A stretch of DNA of 64,000 bases from UBA685 sp002299005 (GCA_963966775.1 CAXAAH010000005.1:1-64000), one strand, 5' to 3'; shown: positions 8,048 through 16,624, counted from the stretch's first letter. Numbers and translations: made by a program. The notes: generated from the sequence alone by a model not told the origin.

Positions 8048-10626
8048 CCCACAATCTCTGTTAAATCGCGTGATGTCGCTTGTGCATGCACATGTTCAAG
8101 CGCCTTTTTCATACGCGCTTGGCGCGCGCTATCATAGGCACTCATACGCGTCAGGCTCAAAGCCATTCTTGCGGCAATTTGCGGGTTTCTTTTATCAAGC
8201 GCGATAAGCTCATCAGCAATAAACGCATAGCCAGACCCATCTTCTGCGTGGAATTGCGTCACATTGGCCGCACAGAACACACCCAAAACAGACCGTAATT
8301 TATTCGGGCTATTGAGATCAAAGGCTTTGTGCTTCATCAAATCGCCAATATGCGCAATCGTGCCTGTCACAGGGGCAGACGCGCTAAGCGCAAACCATTT
8401 TTCCATCACGAGACTGTCATCTTGCCATTTATCATGGAAGATTTGCATGGCCTTTGTGCGGGCGGCTGTATCCTTGCGGTTCAAGGCTGATAACGCGCCC
8501 TTTGAGAGGCTCATCAGCTCATGTGAGGCTTGGCTTACGGCCATCTCACACGCCGCCTCATCATCACAAGCCACGGCCCAATCCAATAAGGCATTCTGCC
8601 AATGACGCCCTGCCGCATGCTGAATGCGCGCCTCTGATGCGTCTTTTGTCAAAAGCGCGGATAGATCATCACGCAATAAATCTGCCAGCGATGCCCGCAG
8701 ATGATCACGTGCCTGATAAACGGCGACAGGGTCACAGCCCTTAGCGGCGGCTTCAATAACCGCTTGGCCAGGCATCGCCATCATCAGCGCCTTAAAATCA
8801 TCACGCAAATCTGAATGCGCCAAAACATGGCGATACGCATCACCAAGCTGTGCGAGCAAAGTGGTATCTAGCACATCACCAAGAATTTGATGAACCGCCT
8901 TTTCCAATAATTTCTGCGCCATATCCCAGCGATTAAACAAATCGCTATCAAAGCCCATCAGATGCAATCTTTCCTCATCGCTTAGATCATCACTGATACG
9001 CACGGGCGCGGAAAAATCACGCAAATATGAGGGGGTGAATGGTCCTTTGGCATCATCCGCAAATTGCACCTGAATATCGCGCTTTGCATCCTCAAACAGC
9101 CAGAGCGCCTCTTCTTGCATATCCCCGCCATCAAGCGCAAAGCTAGCAGGCGCACCTTTGGCATCAAGGAAGCCCATACGAATAGGCAAGGGCAAGGCTT
9201 GTGTTGGTGTGCCAGCCTTTGTTGGCGAGAGAGATTGGCTTAAACGCAGGGTCAGATTATCGCCCGCATTATCACGCATTATCGTCAATCGCGGCGTGCC
9301 AGCCTGACTGTACCACCGGCTCATGGCAGAGAAATCACGTCCATTGGCATCTGCCATCGCGGCCATGAAATCATCGCAAGTCACCGCCATACCATCATGG
9401 CGCTCAAAATATAAATCCATCCCCGCACGAAAGCCCTTAGCCCCCAGCTGGCTATGGAACATGCGGATGATTTCTGCGCCCTTCTCATAGACCGTTGGGG
9501 TGTAGAAATTATTTATCTCAACAAAAGAATCAGGGCGTATAGGATGCGCGGTTGGACTGCTATCTTCGGGGAATTGTATCGCACGCAAGGTCGATACATC
9601 ACTTGCACGCTTAACGCCCTTATCATGCATATCAGCGCTAAAATTCTGATCACGAAAGACTGTTAGCCCCTCTTTTAGCGTAAGCTGGAACCAATCACGA
9701 CAGGTCACGCGGTTACCTGTCCAATTATGGAAATATTCATGCGCGATAATCGCTTCAACCGCGTCTAGATCATCATCGGTTGCCGTGCTTGCATCAGCCA
9801 GCACATATTTGGAATTAAAGATGTTAAGACCTTTATTTTCCATCGCGCCCATATTGAAATGACTAACTGCCACAATCTGGAAAAGATCAAGGTCATATTC
9901 CAGACCATACACATCTTCATCCCATTTCATGGACCGCTTAAGGCTATCCATCGCATGCGCTGTCAGATGGCCATTGCCATGTTCGACATAGATATGCAAA
10001 TCAACCGCGCGCCCTGAGGCAGTGGTAAAACGATCGGCCACAAGCTCTAGATCACCGGCGACAAGCGCAAATAGATAAGATGGTTTTGGGTGCGGGTCAT
10101 CCCACAGCGCATAATGGCGCCCTGCCCCGGCATCACCTGTCTCTATCAAATTACCATTGCTTAGTAATTGTGGACGCGAGGTAGCAGCTTCGATGCGCAC
10201 GCTATAGGGCGCAAGCACATCTGGCCTATCAAGATAGTAACAAATCCGCCGAAAGCCTTCTGGCTCACATTGCGTGCAAAGCATACCTTGCGAATCATAT
10301 AAGCCTTCAAGGGCCGTATTTGCATAAGGATCGCATGATGACGCCACCACAAGGGTGCAATGAGGCGGCAGAGCTGTGATGGTTAACTGGCCATTTTCTT
10401 GGTGATAGCGGTCAGCATCAAGGCTCTTGCCATCACAATGAACAGATAAAAGCGTCAGCCCTTCGCCTTGCAGCGTGATGGTATCAGCCCCATCTTGCGC
10501 TTCAATCTTCATCGTCGCGGTAATGTCCGCCCTATCATCCCATATTTGCGCATCCAAATGCAGGTGCGTGACCTTATGAGACGGCGGCGTATAATCTTTG
10601 CGATAAATAACGGTCGTGCTAGCCAT
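8029..10626 (-). CDS. pepN: Aminopeptidase N (M1 family)
   Basis: This zinc metalloaminopeptidase trims N-terminal residues from peptides in the cytoplasm. The 865-residue protein has the exopeptidase motif GAMENKG and the zinc site HEYFHNWTG (H296, E297, H300) with the third ligand E319, exactly HExxH-x18-E. The C-terminal half is the helical DUF3458-type domain of bacterial PepN. A GTG 27 bases upstream is in frame, but ATG at 10626 gives MASTTVIYRKDYTPP, which resembles known PepN starts. That start overlaps the gcrA stop by 8 bases, so translation is probably coupled. The gene runs into the terminator at 8019-8047. Confidence 0.95.
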   Translation of the reverse strand: MASTTVIYRKDYTPPSHKVTHLHLDAQIWDDRADITATMKIEAQDGADTITLQGEGLTLLSVHCDGKSLDADRYHQENGQLTITALPPHCTLVVASSCDPYANTALEGLYDSQGMLCTQCEPEGFRRICYYLDRPDVLAPYSVRIEAATSRPQLLSNGNLIETGDAGAGRHYALWDDPHPKPSYLFALVAGDLELVADRFTTASGRAVDLHIYVEHGNGHLTAHAMDSLKRSMKWDEDVYGLEYDLDLFQIVAVSHFNMGAMENKGLNIFNSKYVLADASTATDDDLDAVEAIIAHEYFHNWTGNRVTCRDWFQLTLKEGLTVFRDQNFSADMHDKGVKRASDVSTLRAIQFPEDSSPTAHPIRPDSFVEINNFYTPTVYEKGAEIIRMFHSQLGAKGFRAGMDLYFERHDGMAVTCDDFMAAMADANGRDFSAMSRWYSQAGTPRLTIMRDNAGDNLTLRLSQSLSPTKAGTPTQALPLPIRMGFLDAKGAPASFALDGGDMQEEALWLFEDAKRDIQVQFADDAKGPFTPSYLRDFSAPVRISDDLSDEERLHLMGFDSDLFNRWDMAQKLLEKAVHQILGDVLDTTLLAQLGDAYRHVLAHSDLRDDFKALMMAMPGQAVIEAAAKGCDPVAVYQARDHLRASLADLLRDDLSALLTKDASEARIQHAAGRHWQNALLDWAVACDDEAACEMAVSQASHELMSLSKGALSALNRKDTAARTKAMQIFHDKWQDDSLVMEKWFALSASAPVTGTIAHIGDLMKHKAFDLNSPNKLRSVLGVFCAANVTQFHAEDGSGYAFIADELIALDKRNPQIAARMALSLTRMSAYDSARQARMKKALEHVHAQATSRDLTEIVGKALAR

Positions 10627-11011
10627 CTCTAGACGTCGTAAAGGCTTCAGCACAATGAGCGGCGCAATAAGGCTTACCAGCTAGGATAGGTTCACCGCAA
10701 AAATTGAAATTCGTGTGTTTTGGGTCACCTGATGGCCAAGCGCATTTTGAACGTGACCAGTTTAATTTCCGCAAAGCCAAGCGCAAAGGCAGATCTGTCG
10801 GCTCTTCAAGCACAACTTCCTTTGGCGCTGTTTTCTTTTGTGCGATAGGTGATTGGCGTTTCTTCAGACCCAAACGATGTGCTTTACCAGCAATCGCATT
10901 ACGCGTAACGCCAAGCTCTTCACCAATTGATGAGATAGATAACCCTTTATCCCACAAGGCGCGCAGTTTTTCGAGGCGCTCTTCAGTCCAACCGTTCTTA
11001 TCGTCAGCCAT
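10619..11011 (-). CDS. gcrA: Cell-cycle regulator GcrA
   Basis: GcrA is an alphaproteobacterial transcription cofactor that binds sigma70 and recognises promoters methylated at GANTC by CcrM. The 130-residue protein has the N-terminal helix-turn-helix (W8-x..LW20, GVTRNAIAGKAHRLGL at 34-49) and a C-terminal sigma-binding region with CAWPSGDP and cysteines C90, C105, C116 and C120 in FCGEP and YCAAHC. The basic linker at ~50-65 is typical. It is upstream of and overlapping pepN. Its partner methylase CcrM is not in the window, but a CtrA-like gene is at 24279. Confidence 0.92.
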   Translation of the reverse strand: MADDKNGWTEERLEKLRALWDKGLSISSIGEELGVTRNAIAGKAHRLGLKKRQSPIAQKKTAPKEVVLEEPTDLPLRLALRKLNWSRSKCAWPSGDPKHTNFNFCGEPILAGKPYCAAHCAEAFTTSRDG

Positions 11012-11123
11012 ATAATCTAACTTCTCTTAAAAAATATATTTAGCAAAACGACAGAGCGTTGCCATAGACCTATGTTTTTACCCCTGAAAGAGGGCTTTTT
11101 CAATGTTTAAATTTGCGCACTAT

Positions 11124-11948
11124 CTAGAGATCATTAATTCCCAGAAATTGGCCAATAAGCGCGACCTGATAATCAAACATATGGCGCCCATAATGGCAGG
11201 CAAGACCTCTGTCTTTTGCCGCCCTTAGCCACGCTGTCTCAGCAGGCACCATAATGATATCACAGACAAGCGTCGTCTCTGGTAAGGCCGCCACATCACA
11301 AGGCATCGCATCGCCCTCTTTCAGACCAAGAGCGGTGGCATTAATCACAATATCATACTGCGCCCAATCCGGGTTTTCTTGCACATGCAAAGGCGCATGC
11401 GCATCATGCGCTTTGACGGCGGCAACCAAATCTTCTGCCTTTTGATAAGACCGATTATGAATATCAAGCCGCGCGATAGATTCCTGCGTCAACCCATAGG
11501 CAATCGCACGCGCCGCACCCCCTGCCCCAATGAGCAGGATCTTTTTATCAGATAGCGTATGCCCCTCGCCATAAAGGCCTGCCACAAAGCCTGCGCCATC
11601 GAAATTATCGCCATAAAGACGCCCATTCTCAAACCGCACCGCGTTAACAGCGCTCGTAATTTGCGCAACGGCGCCTAGCTCATCACATAAGGCGGCTAGG
11701 GGCATCTTATGAGGGATTGTGACTGCCAACCCATGAAAATTGGGCATATAAGACAGGCCTGCAATCACAGCCTCAAGTCTATCAGCTGGCGCATCAACAG
11801 GCACCATCACCGCATCCAATTGGCGGTTGGCGAATATATCATTAAAGATAGTTGGCGCGCGCACATGCGCCACGGGATGCGCAATACACCCAAACACAGA
11901 TGTGGTGCCACTTATCGACAGCTTGGGCGCGCGATCATTATCTTGCAT
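11124..11948 (-). CDS. Shikimate-dehydrogenase-like oxidoreductase (AroE family, atypical)
   Basis: This 274-residue protein has the AroE fold: an N-terminal substrate domain, then a Rossmann NAD(P) domain with GAGGAARAIAYGL at 141-153. Catalytic and neighbouring residues are kept: K81 in TIPHKMP, N102 in NAVR and D117 in DNFDGAGF. The AroE motif HSxSP, whose two serines hold the shikimate carboxylate, is replaced by HVRAP at 28-32 (Val29 and Ala31 where serines are expected). It is therefore probably a member of a shikimate-dehydrogenase-like subfamily acting on a related substrate, and not the biosynthetic AroE. It is monocistronic and leftward. No quinate or aromatic-pathway gene adjoins it. 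Confidence 0.8.
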   Translation of the reverse strand: MQDNDRAPKLSISGTTSVFGCIAHPVAHVRAPTIFNDIFANRQLDAVMVPVDAPADRLEAVIAGLSYMPNFHGLAVTIPHKMPLAALCDELGAVAQITSAVNAVRFENGRLYGDNFDGAGFVAGLYGEGHTLSDKKILLIGAGGAARAIAYGLTQESIARLDIHNRSYQKAEDLVAAVKAHDAHAPLHVQENPDWAQYDIVINATALGLKEGDAMPCDVAALPETTLVCDIIMVPAETAWLRAAKDRGLACHYGRHMFDYQVALIGQFLGINDL

Positions 11949-12050
11949 CTATTTATACCCTTTATGGTCTTATCTTAAAAAAATAACACATAGTCCAGAA
12001 TGACCATGAATATGCCCTATTTATGCCTAAATTGGACAGTTAATTAACGC

Positions 12051-12139
12051 TTGTGAAGGGGGCAACAACACGCTCGTTCTAGTCTCTCTAGCTGTTTGAT
12101 AAGACACACTCCCCTCGGTGGTTGCGGTCCTCTTCACAC
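12051..12139 (+). ncRNA. Candidate structured RNA or leader upstream of the EF-hand gene
   Basis: Complementary segments enclose about 85 bases: GTGAAG (12053-12058) pairs with CTTCAC (12132-12137), GGG (12059-12061) with TCC (12128-12130), and GCAAC (12062-12066) with GTTGC (12121-12125). A small CTAG/CTAG hairpin (12079-12091) and a C-rich segment CTCCCCTC lie inside. The element is 45 bases ahead of the EF-hand start codon in a divergent intergenic region. It could be a 5' leader of that gene or an independent small RNA. I cannot match it to a known family. Confidence 0.3.
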
Positions 12140-12183
12140 AATCGTACTGTAGCATAAAACATAATCACGGATAATGAACTATC

Positions 12184-12621
12184 ATGGCAAAATTTACAAA
12201 AAAAACGATCATCCTAGGCACAGGCCTTAGCGTCGCTGGCATTTTAGCGACAAGCTTGGCAATCGCAGCCATGAAACATGGCAAGCATCATGGCGAACAC
12301 GGCGATCATGGTAATCATGGCGATCATGACGGGCATGGTTACCATAGCGGCTATCATAAGGGCGGCAAGCATGGTCATATGATGCGCTTGCAAAAATTGG
12401 ATGCTGACAATGATGAAGCCATCTCATTGATTGAATTCCAAGCACCGTCAATGCAAGCCTTTGGCAAGCTTGATACCAATGAAGATGGTATGATTTCAAC
12501 CGAAGAATTTCTTGCGCGTGCCAATGAGCGCTTTGCCAAATATGACGCGGATGAAAGCGGCATCATTGAATCAGGTGAATTTCCGCAAAAGCGCAAATGG
12601 CGTAAAAACACCGAAAGCTAA
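12184..12621 (+). CDS. Exported His-rich EF-hand protein
   Basis: The 145-residue protein starts with a basic segment and a hydrophobic signal (residues 5-29, likely cleaved after AIA), so it is probably periplasmic. Residues 31-66 are His/Gly/Asp-rich (12 histidines, repeats like HGDHGNHGDH), a plausible Zn, Ni or Cu sink. Three EF-hand-like loops follow at 73-84, 97-108 and 121-132. The second (DTNEDGMISTEE) is canonical, the third is good, and the first has weak positions 6 and 8. The combination suggests a metal-binding or metal-buffering protein, but no function is established. A preceding structured leader and a strong terminator make it a single-gene unit. Confidence 0.75.
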   Translation: MAKFTKKTIILGTGLSVAGILATSLAIAAMKHGKHHGEHGDHGNHGDHDGHGYHSGYHKGGKHGHMMRLQKLDADNDEAISLIEFQAPSMQAFGKLDTNEDGMISTEEFLARANERFAKYDADESGIIESGEFPQKRKWRKNTES

Positions 12622-12656
12622 ACCGCTCTAAATTTTTTCTCCTCCTAAAGCACCTT

Positions 12657-12695
12657 AAAAAAGGCCCCCTTAGATAATCATAAGGGGGCCTTTTT
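12657..12695. terminator. Bidirectional terminator between EF-hand gene and msrB
   Basis: A perfect stem AAGGCCCCCTTA/TAAGGGGGCCTT (8-base loop GATAATCA) has A-runs on its left and T-runs on its right. It can therefore terminate both the rightward EF-hand transcript and the leftward msrB transcript, which converge here. Confidence 0.92.
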
Positions 12696-12696
12696 G

Positions 12697-13095
12697 CTAT
12701 TTATCTTCTTCAAAATTCAAGCTAGCGCTATTCATACAATAGCGCAGGCCCGTCGGTGCTGGGCCATCTTCAAACACATGGCCCAAATGCGCTTCACATT
12801 GGCTGCAATGCACCTCTGTGCGCGTCATGAAAAAACTTCTATCGGTTTTTGTGCCCACATTATCATCATGAGATGGCTCATAAAAAGAGGGCCAGCCTGT
12901 GCCTGATTCAAACTTTGTCTCACTGCGGAATAGAGGCGCATCACAACAAATACAATGATATTGGCCACTGGCATGATTATCACAATAAACGCCCGAAAAA
13001 GCGCGTTCAGTGCCATGTTTACGTGTCACACGATATTGCTCATCTGAGAGCTGTGCACGCCACTCTGCGTCAGTTTTAGTAATGTTAGGTGCCAT
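12697..13095 (-). CDS. msrB: Peptide-methionine (R)-S-oxide reductase
   Basis: The enzyme reduces the R epimer of methionine sulfoxide in oxidised proteins. The 132-residue SelR-domain protein has zinc ligands C48/C51 (CICC) and C97/C100 (CSQC), the GTGWPSF motif, and the catalytic cysteine C120 in RYCMNSASL. There is no signal peptide, so it is cytoplasmic. Further in-frame ATGs lie 12-18 bases upstream. The ATG at 13095 is preferred because GAGG sits 9 bases before it. Its S-epimer counterpart msrA, with a signal peptide, is at 45606, so the two sulfoxide reductases are in different compartments. Confidence 0.95.
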   Translation of the reverse strand: MAPNITKTDAEWRAQLSDEQYRVTRKHGTERAFSGVYCDNHASGQYHCICCDAPLFRSETKFESGTGWPSFYEPSHDDNVGTKTDRSFFMTRTEVHCSQCEAHLGHVFEDGPAPTGLRYCMNSASLNFEEDK

Positions 13096-13174
13096 GAATT
13101 TATGCCTCATCATGCAAAAAATTGAAATTATGCCTCTATGCTATAGCTAGGGCGTTTAAGGAAAAATGACAGCG

Positions 13175-13774
13175 TTAAAAATCCTCACTACCGCGATAGA
13201 GGCGCAGGCCCGTTGTGACTAAACACAAAATCGCAAAACAGCTTGCCAGCACAGGGAAATAATGCGGCCATAAACAGCACGCACAAAGGAATATAATCGT
13301 CTCCGTGCCCTCTGTTAGCCCGCCTAAATAGTAAATCCCTTTCTGGCCCTTTGCCGCAGGATCAATGCCCTTTTTCTCAGCAATCGCCGCATAGGACAAG
13401 AAACTTGTGCCCGTACCGATAAAGCTGAAGAGCAAAAAGGCCGCGGCAAGCGCATTGGCAGGATCATAGAGGGCAAATGATAAAGGTATCCACGCATAGA
13501 ATAGGAAATCGAGCGCAATATCTAAAAAAGCGCCTCTATCAGTTGGCCCCTGCAGACGGGCAATTGTGCCATCAAGCCCATCACAAAGGCGCGAGAGAAG
13601 GATAAGCGCTAATGCCGGCATCATCGCGCCTAGCATCACACATCCCCCTGCAAGAAGACCAAGACCAAAGCCTATAAAGGTCATTCTATCTGCATCAAGC
13701 CCTGCCTTGATAGCAATGCGCGCAATGCTGGTCAGCGGCTTATCAAGGTGCGCGCGAAGCTTAGTATCAATCAT
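13175..13774 (-). CDS. CDP-alcohol phosphatidyltransferase family membrane protein
   Basis: A ~199-residue integral membrane enzyme with about five or six hydrophobic segments. It transfers a phosphatidyl group from a CDP-alcohol such as CDP-diacylglycerol to a small alcohol. The signature is present as DGLDG..AR..G...D...D (in SRLCDGLDGTIARLQG and GAFLDIALD), with 7 rather than the usual 8 residues between AR and G. It lacks the DSLxDxxSFGxAP tail of phosphatidylserine synthase, so the head group is unknown. The start is uncertain: TTG at 13786 gives four more residues. The bases around both starts form a near-duplicate ATGATTGATAC. It follows the Psd-like gene on the same strand. Confidence 0.75.
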   Translation of the reverse strand: MIDTKLRAHLDKPLTSIARIAIKAGLDADRMTFIGFGLGLLAGGCVMLGAMMPALALILLSRLCDGLDGTIARLQGPTDRGAFLDIALDFLFYAWIPLSFALYDPANALAAAFLLFSFIGTGTSFLSYAAIAEKKGIDPAAKGQKGIYYLGGLTEGTETIIFLCACCLWPHYFPVLASCFAILCLVTTGLRLYRGSEDF

Positions 13775-13838
13775 AATTGGTATCAATCATAAGAAGCGGC
13801 CTTTTAACGATGATATAATAGCATCATTATTTGTAGGA

Positions 13839-14501
13839 TTAGTCTTTTGAGGCAAGGATTGTTTGCCCAGCAACACAAATATCACCCGCCGATAGATTGG
13901 TGCTAAATCTGGCAGGCAATTGAAGTGTTAAAAGCGAGCATCCCAAGCCAAAAGCAAAAGGCTCGCCTGCTTGCATTTTCTGGCCATCAATAAAAGGCGC
14001 GTGAATATAGCGCGTCCATTGCCCGCCAAATAAAGACAAGGTCACAAAATCATCTGTTTGCGTTCTGATTAAGAAATCATAGCGCGCGCGCAAAGGATGC
14101 GCCGCTGAATCATCAAATGGCAGATAAGTGCCATCAATCCATAATTTATCCTCTATCACTGCCTGCGTTGGCGCATAGATAATCTGGCTACCAAACACAT
14201 CGCCCTTCATATCAATTTGAAGACCATCATTCGTCAGACGTACGGCCAAAACCTGCCCGTCTAGGGGCGCCATCATCACAGGCTCAGCGCTTACATGCCT
14301 TAGCCTCTGCGTTTGGCGCAACAATATATGAAGATATAAAAACAAGCCAAAAGCGATAAAGCCTAGCCCCAAAGAGACCCATGTTAGCAGAATAACGATA
14401 AGACCGGCGATTAATTTCAGGCGCCCGCCAATATCATTATAACGCGGCATATGGGCTGAGAGGGGGCTATCTTGATAAGAATTTTGGTCATCAAAATGCA
14501 T
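13839..14501 (-). CDS. Phosphatidylserine-decarboxylase-like protein, catalytically degenerate
   Basis: A 220-residue protein with two N-terminal membrane segments (about residues 28-60). It is colinear with short-form Psd: APLDGQV matches the Psd APADGKV, then a beta-rich region, then AGEPFAFGLG..LQLP and AGDICVAGQTILA match the Psd C-terminal half. The hallmarks are missing. The HVNRAP histidine region reads IIYAPTQ, and the self-cleaving Gly-Ser of FGSRVD aligns with Cys-Ser in FGLGCS. It is therefore unlikely to form the pyruvoyl group in the usual way. GGGGAGA precedes the ATG. The LysM gene lies upstream and a CDP-alcohol transferase downstream, all leftward. Confidence 0.65.
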   Translation of the reverse strand: MHFDDQNSYQDSPLSAHMPRYNDIGGRLKLIAGLIVILLTWVSLGLGFIAFGLFLYLHILLRQTQRLRHVSAEPVMMAPLDGQVLAVRLTNDGLQIDMKGDVFGSQIIYAPTQAVIEDKLWIDGTYLPFDDSAAHPLRARYDFLIRTQTDDFVTLSLFGGQWTRYIHAPFIDGQKMQAGEPFAFGLGCSLLTLQLPARFSTNLSAGDICVAGQTILASKD

Positions 14502-14537
14502 CGTCTCCCCTTTCCTTAGCGGCCATAAATCATGCGT

Positions 14538-15695
14538 CTATTCAGATGTAACGCCAGGCACAGCAAAAATTTGGTTTGGATAAATCAAGTCAGGATCATC
14601 GATTTTGTCAGCATTACGTCTGAAAATATCAACATAACGCACCCCTTCCCCATAGCTGCGATAGGCAATTCGCCATAGGGCATCACCCTTATGAACCACC
14701 ACCATCAAACTGCCATCAAGACCGGCAGATAATTGAGATTGGCTTACATTTAGCTTGGTCTGCGCAAGAATTGTGCCCTCATCATCTTGCAAATAAATCT
14801 CGAGGGATTGACGGTCGCCTGTTGCGAATGGCGCGCCTGTGATACGCGACGACCATCTGCCATTTGACTGAAGCGCTACCTTCACAAGCGCCTCATCTGC
14901 CATCTTGCCTGTGACAGTCACACCGCCGCTTGCGACACCGTGAACACGCAGACCCTTATCATCGCCATAGCTCAATGAGCCGATTTGGATAAAGACTTCC
15001 CGCTGGCCCAAGATCTCAGCCACTTGCTCCGCCTGTGTTAGCGGGGCTGCATCTGCCTCATCATCCGCCCCATCAGCTGAGGCTGTTTCTTTTGCCCCCG
15101 AAGCTTTTGGTGCATCGCTTGCGGTTGAGGTGGCCAGATCTTCATCTGGTGATTGCAATAAGGTTGGGCTTTGCTCATCTGTTTGCGGCACAAGCGCCAC
15201 GAGCGGCTTCTCATCCGCCCCTTCCGCAATTTCAACCACTAATGAGACATCGGCGCGTTGACGCGTGCCATCCTTTGTTACCATCTCCAATTGCAATAAA
15301 TGTGCGCCGGGTGAGAGCGCTGTTTCTGGCAGAACCACCCACTGGCCTTGCTCATCAATCGTATTTTGCGCAAAGATCTGACCATTTTCAGTGATAAAGA
15401 TGCTACCATTTGGCGCCCCGCGACCGGCAAACACCGCCATGCCATCTGCTTGCACGCGGGCAATATCAATCACAAGTTTATAGGGGTCTTCTTCAGCCGC
15501 ATCTTGCGCCGCTGGCGCCTCTTTATTTGTGATAATTGTCTGATTATTATCAGCGGCTGGCGCGACTATCTGGGCATTCTCAGGTGCTGATGATATACCC
15601 TCAATCGGTGCGTCTGGTAGTATGATTGCGTAAAGCAAGGTAGCAAGTGCGATGACCGCCGCGCCGATAATACCCGGTACTAAATAGGATTTCAT
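14538..15695 (-). CDS. Membrane-anchored LysM-domain protein
   Basis: A 385-residue envelope protein. Residues ~6-27 form a membrane anchor or signal segment. A long acidic Ala/Glu/Asp-rich linker and two beta-sandwich-like segments follow (around residues 75-155 and 235-315, with GRGAPNGSIFI and ASGGVTVTG). A C-terminal LysM domain begins VVVHKGDALWRIAYRSYGEG and ends NQIFAVPG, and should bind peptidoglycan. Similar 'Ig-like plus LysM' proteins are common in alphaproteobacteria but their role is not settled. The gene is 36 bp upstream of the Psd-like gene, so an envelope-related operon is likely. Confidence 0.8.
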   Translation of the reverse strand: MKSYLVPGIIGAAVIALATLLYAIILPDAPIEGISSAPENAQIVAPAADNNQTIITNKEAPAAQDAAEEDPYKLVIDIARVQADGMAVFAGRGAPNGSIFITENGQIFAQNTIDEQGQWVVLPETALSPGAHLLQLEMVTKDGTRQRADVSLVVEIAEGADEKPLVALVPQTDEQSPTLLQSPDEDLATSTASDAPKASGAKETASADGADDEADAAPLTQAEQVAEILGQREVFIQIGSLSYGDDKGLRVHGVASGGVTVTGKMADEALVKVALQSNGRWSSRITGAPFATGDRQSLEIYLQDDEGTILAQTKLNVSQSQLSAGLDGSLMVVVHKGDALWRIAYRSYGEGVRYVDIFRRNADKIDDPDLIYPNQIFAVPGVTSE

Positions 15696-15954
15696 TTGTG
15701 CCCCTGCCCCGATTATGTCGTCAAATTTTTAACATTTTCTCTGATTAAAAGCCTATCAGCAGAAACTGGCTATGACTAGTCACTTTTAAGAACAATCACA
15801 GCCAGAATGCGGCGCAAATAGCCGCGCTGTTTATTTTAGCGCATCACTTGTTTGAGAGTGTTAGCTAAGGCATGCTGATAGGCGAACAAGACTTTTTTAC
15901 TTATGGCCATTGATGTGAATGTATATGTGGCTTTGTCTATGAGGAGTTTTTAAA

Positions 15955-16503
15955 ATGGCCTGTCTTTGTGTTTTTGCTGGTGCGGCATCTGGGCGTTCAG
16001 ACGCTTATACAAAAGAAGCCTTTGCGCTTGCACAGGCGCTCACAAAAAAGGGCCATCACTTTATTTATGGCGGCGGGCGCACAGGGCTGATGGGGGCTTT
16101 TGCCGATGGGGTCATCGCTGAGAGCGGCCATATTGAAGGCGTCATACCAGCTTTTTTGAGTGACCGCGAAGTAGCCCATGAGGGCGTTGCCAAAATCACC
16201 GTGACTGAGACCATGCATGAACGCAAAACCGCCATGTATGAGCCTGCTGAAGGGTTTTTGATTTTGCCGGGTGGCCTTGGCACTTTGGATGAGACGATGG
16301 AAGTGCTTACATGGCGCCAATTAGGCAAATTATCAGGCCCTGTCTTCACATTTTCACCGCGCGGCTATTGGGATCCTATGAGAGAGCTTGTCAGCCACAT
16401 CGAGGATGAAGGGTTCGCACATTCAAAAGGGCTTGGCGCAATTTACTGGCAGAATAGCATAGAAGGCATCGTCGCAGATTGCCAAAGCCATTTCAGCGCC
16501 TAA
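15955..16503 (+). CDS. LOG-family phosphoribohydrolase
   Basis: The 182-residue protein carries the nucleotide-binding GGGRTGLMG (residues 39-47) and PGGLGTLDE (105-113) signatures of the LOG family (TIGR00730). Members cleave nucleoside 5'-monophosphates, including cytokinin riboside phosphates, to base plus ribose 5-phosphate. In bacteria without plant hosts the role is usually purine or pyrimidine nucleotide hydrolysis. GAGGAG lies 9 bases ahead of the ATG. It is monocistronic with its own terminator at 16587-16624, and divergent from the LysM gene. Confidence 0.9.
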   Translation: MACLCVFAGAASGRSDAYTKEAFALAQALTKKGHHFIYGGGRTGLMGAFADGVIAESGHIEGVIPAFLSDREVAHEGVAKITVTETMHERKTAMYEPAEGFLILPGGLGTLDETMEVLTWRQLGKLSGPVFTFSPRGYWDPMRELVSHIEDEGFAHSKGLGAIYWQNSIEGIVADCQSHFSA

Positions 16504-16586
16504 CGCCCTTGCCTATTTTTTGACGGAATACAGGACTTTTTCACAGTCTGTTACACAAAACCTTGCAAATTTTGCCAAAAATCTAT

Positions 16587-16624
16587 AAAAAGCAACTAAT
16601 TTTTATCAATAGTTGCCTTTTTTG
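16587..16624 (+). terminator. Terminator downstream of the LOG gene
   Basis: GCAACTA (16592-16598) pairs with TAGTTGC (16610-16616) and is followed by C and a run of six T. Confidence 0.75.

Noticed and set aside
11082..11099. CCCT-GAAAG-AGGG followed by CTTTTTC as a terminator
   Set aside because: The T-run is on the plus strand, where no gene ends; for the leftward genes the hairpin is only 4 bp with no T-run.
12051..12139. 6S RNA or SRP RNA identity for the structured element before the EF-hand gene
   Set aside because: It is too short for 6S RNA, and I could not place the conserved 6S bubble or SRP GGAA-type loop; kept only as an unidentified candidate.
12291..12330. Repeated GGCGATCAT/GGTAATCAT units as a CRISPR-like or VNTR array
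   Set aside because: They are in-frame His-Gly-Asp codons of the His-rich protein; no spacers and no constant unit length. No CRISPR array is seen in the window.
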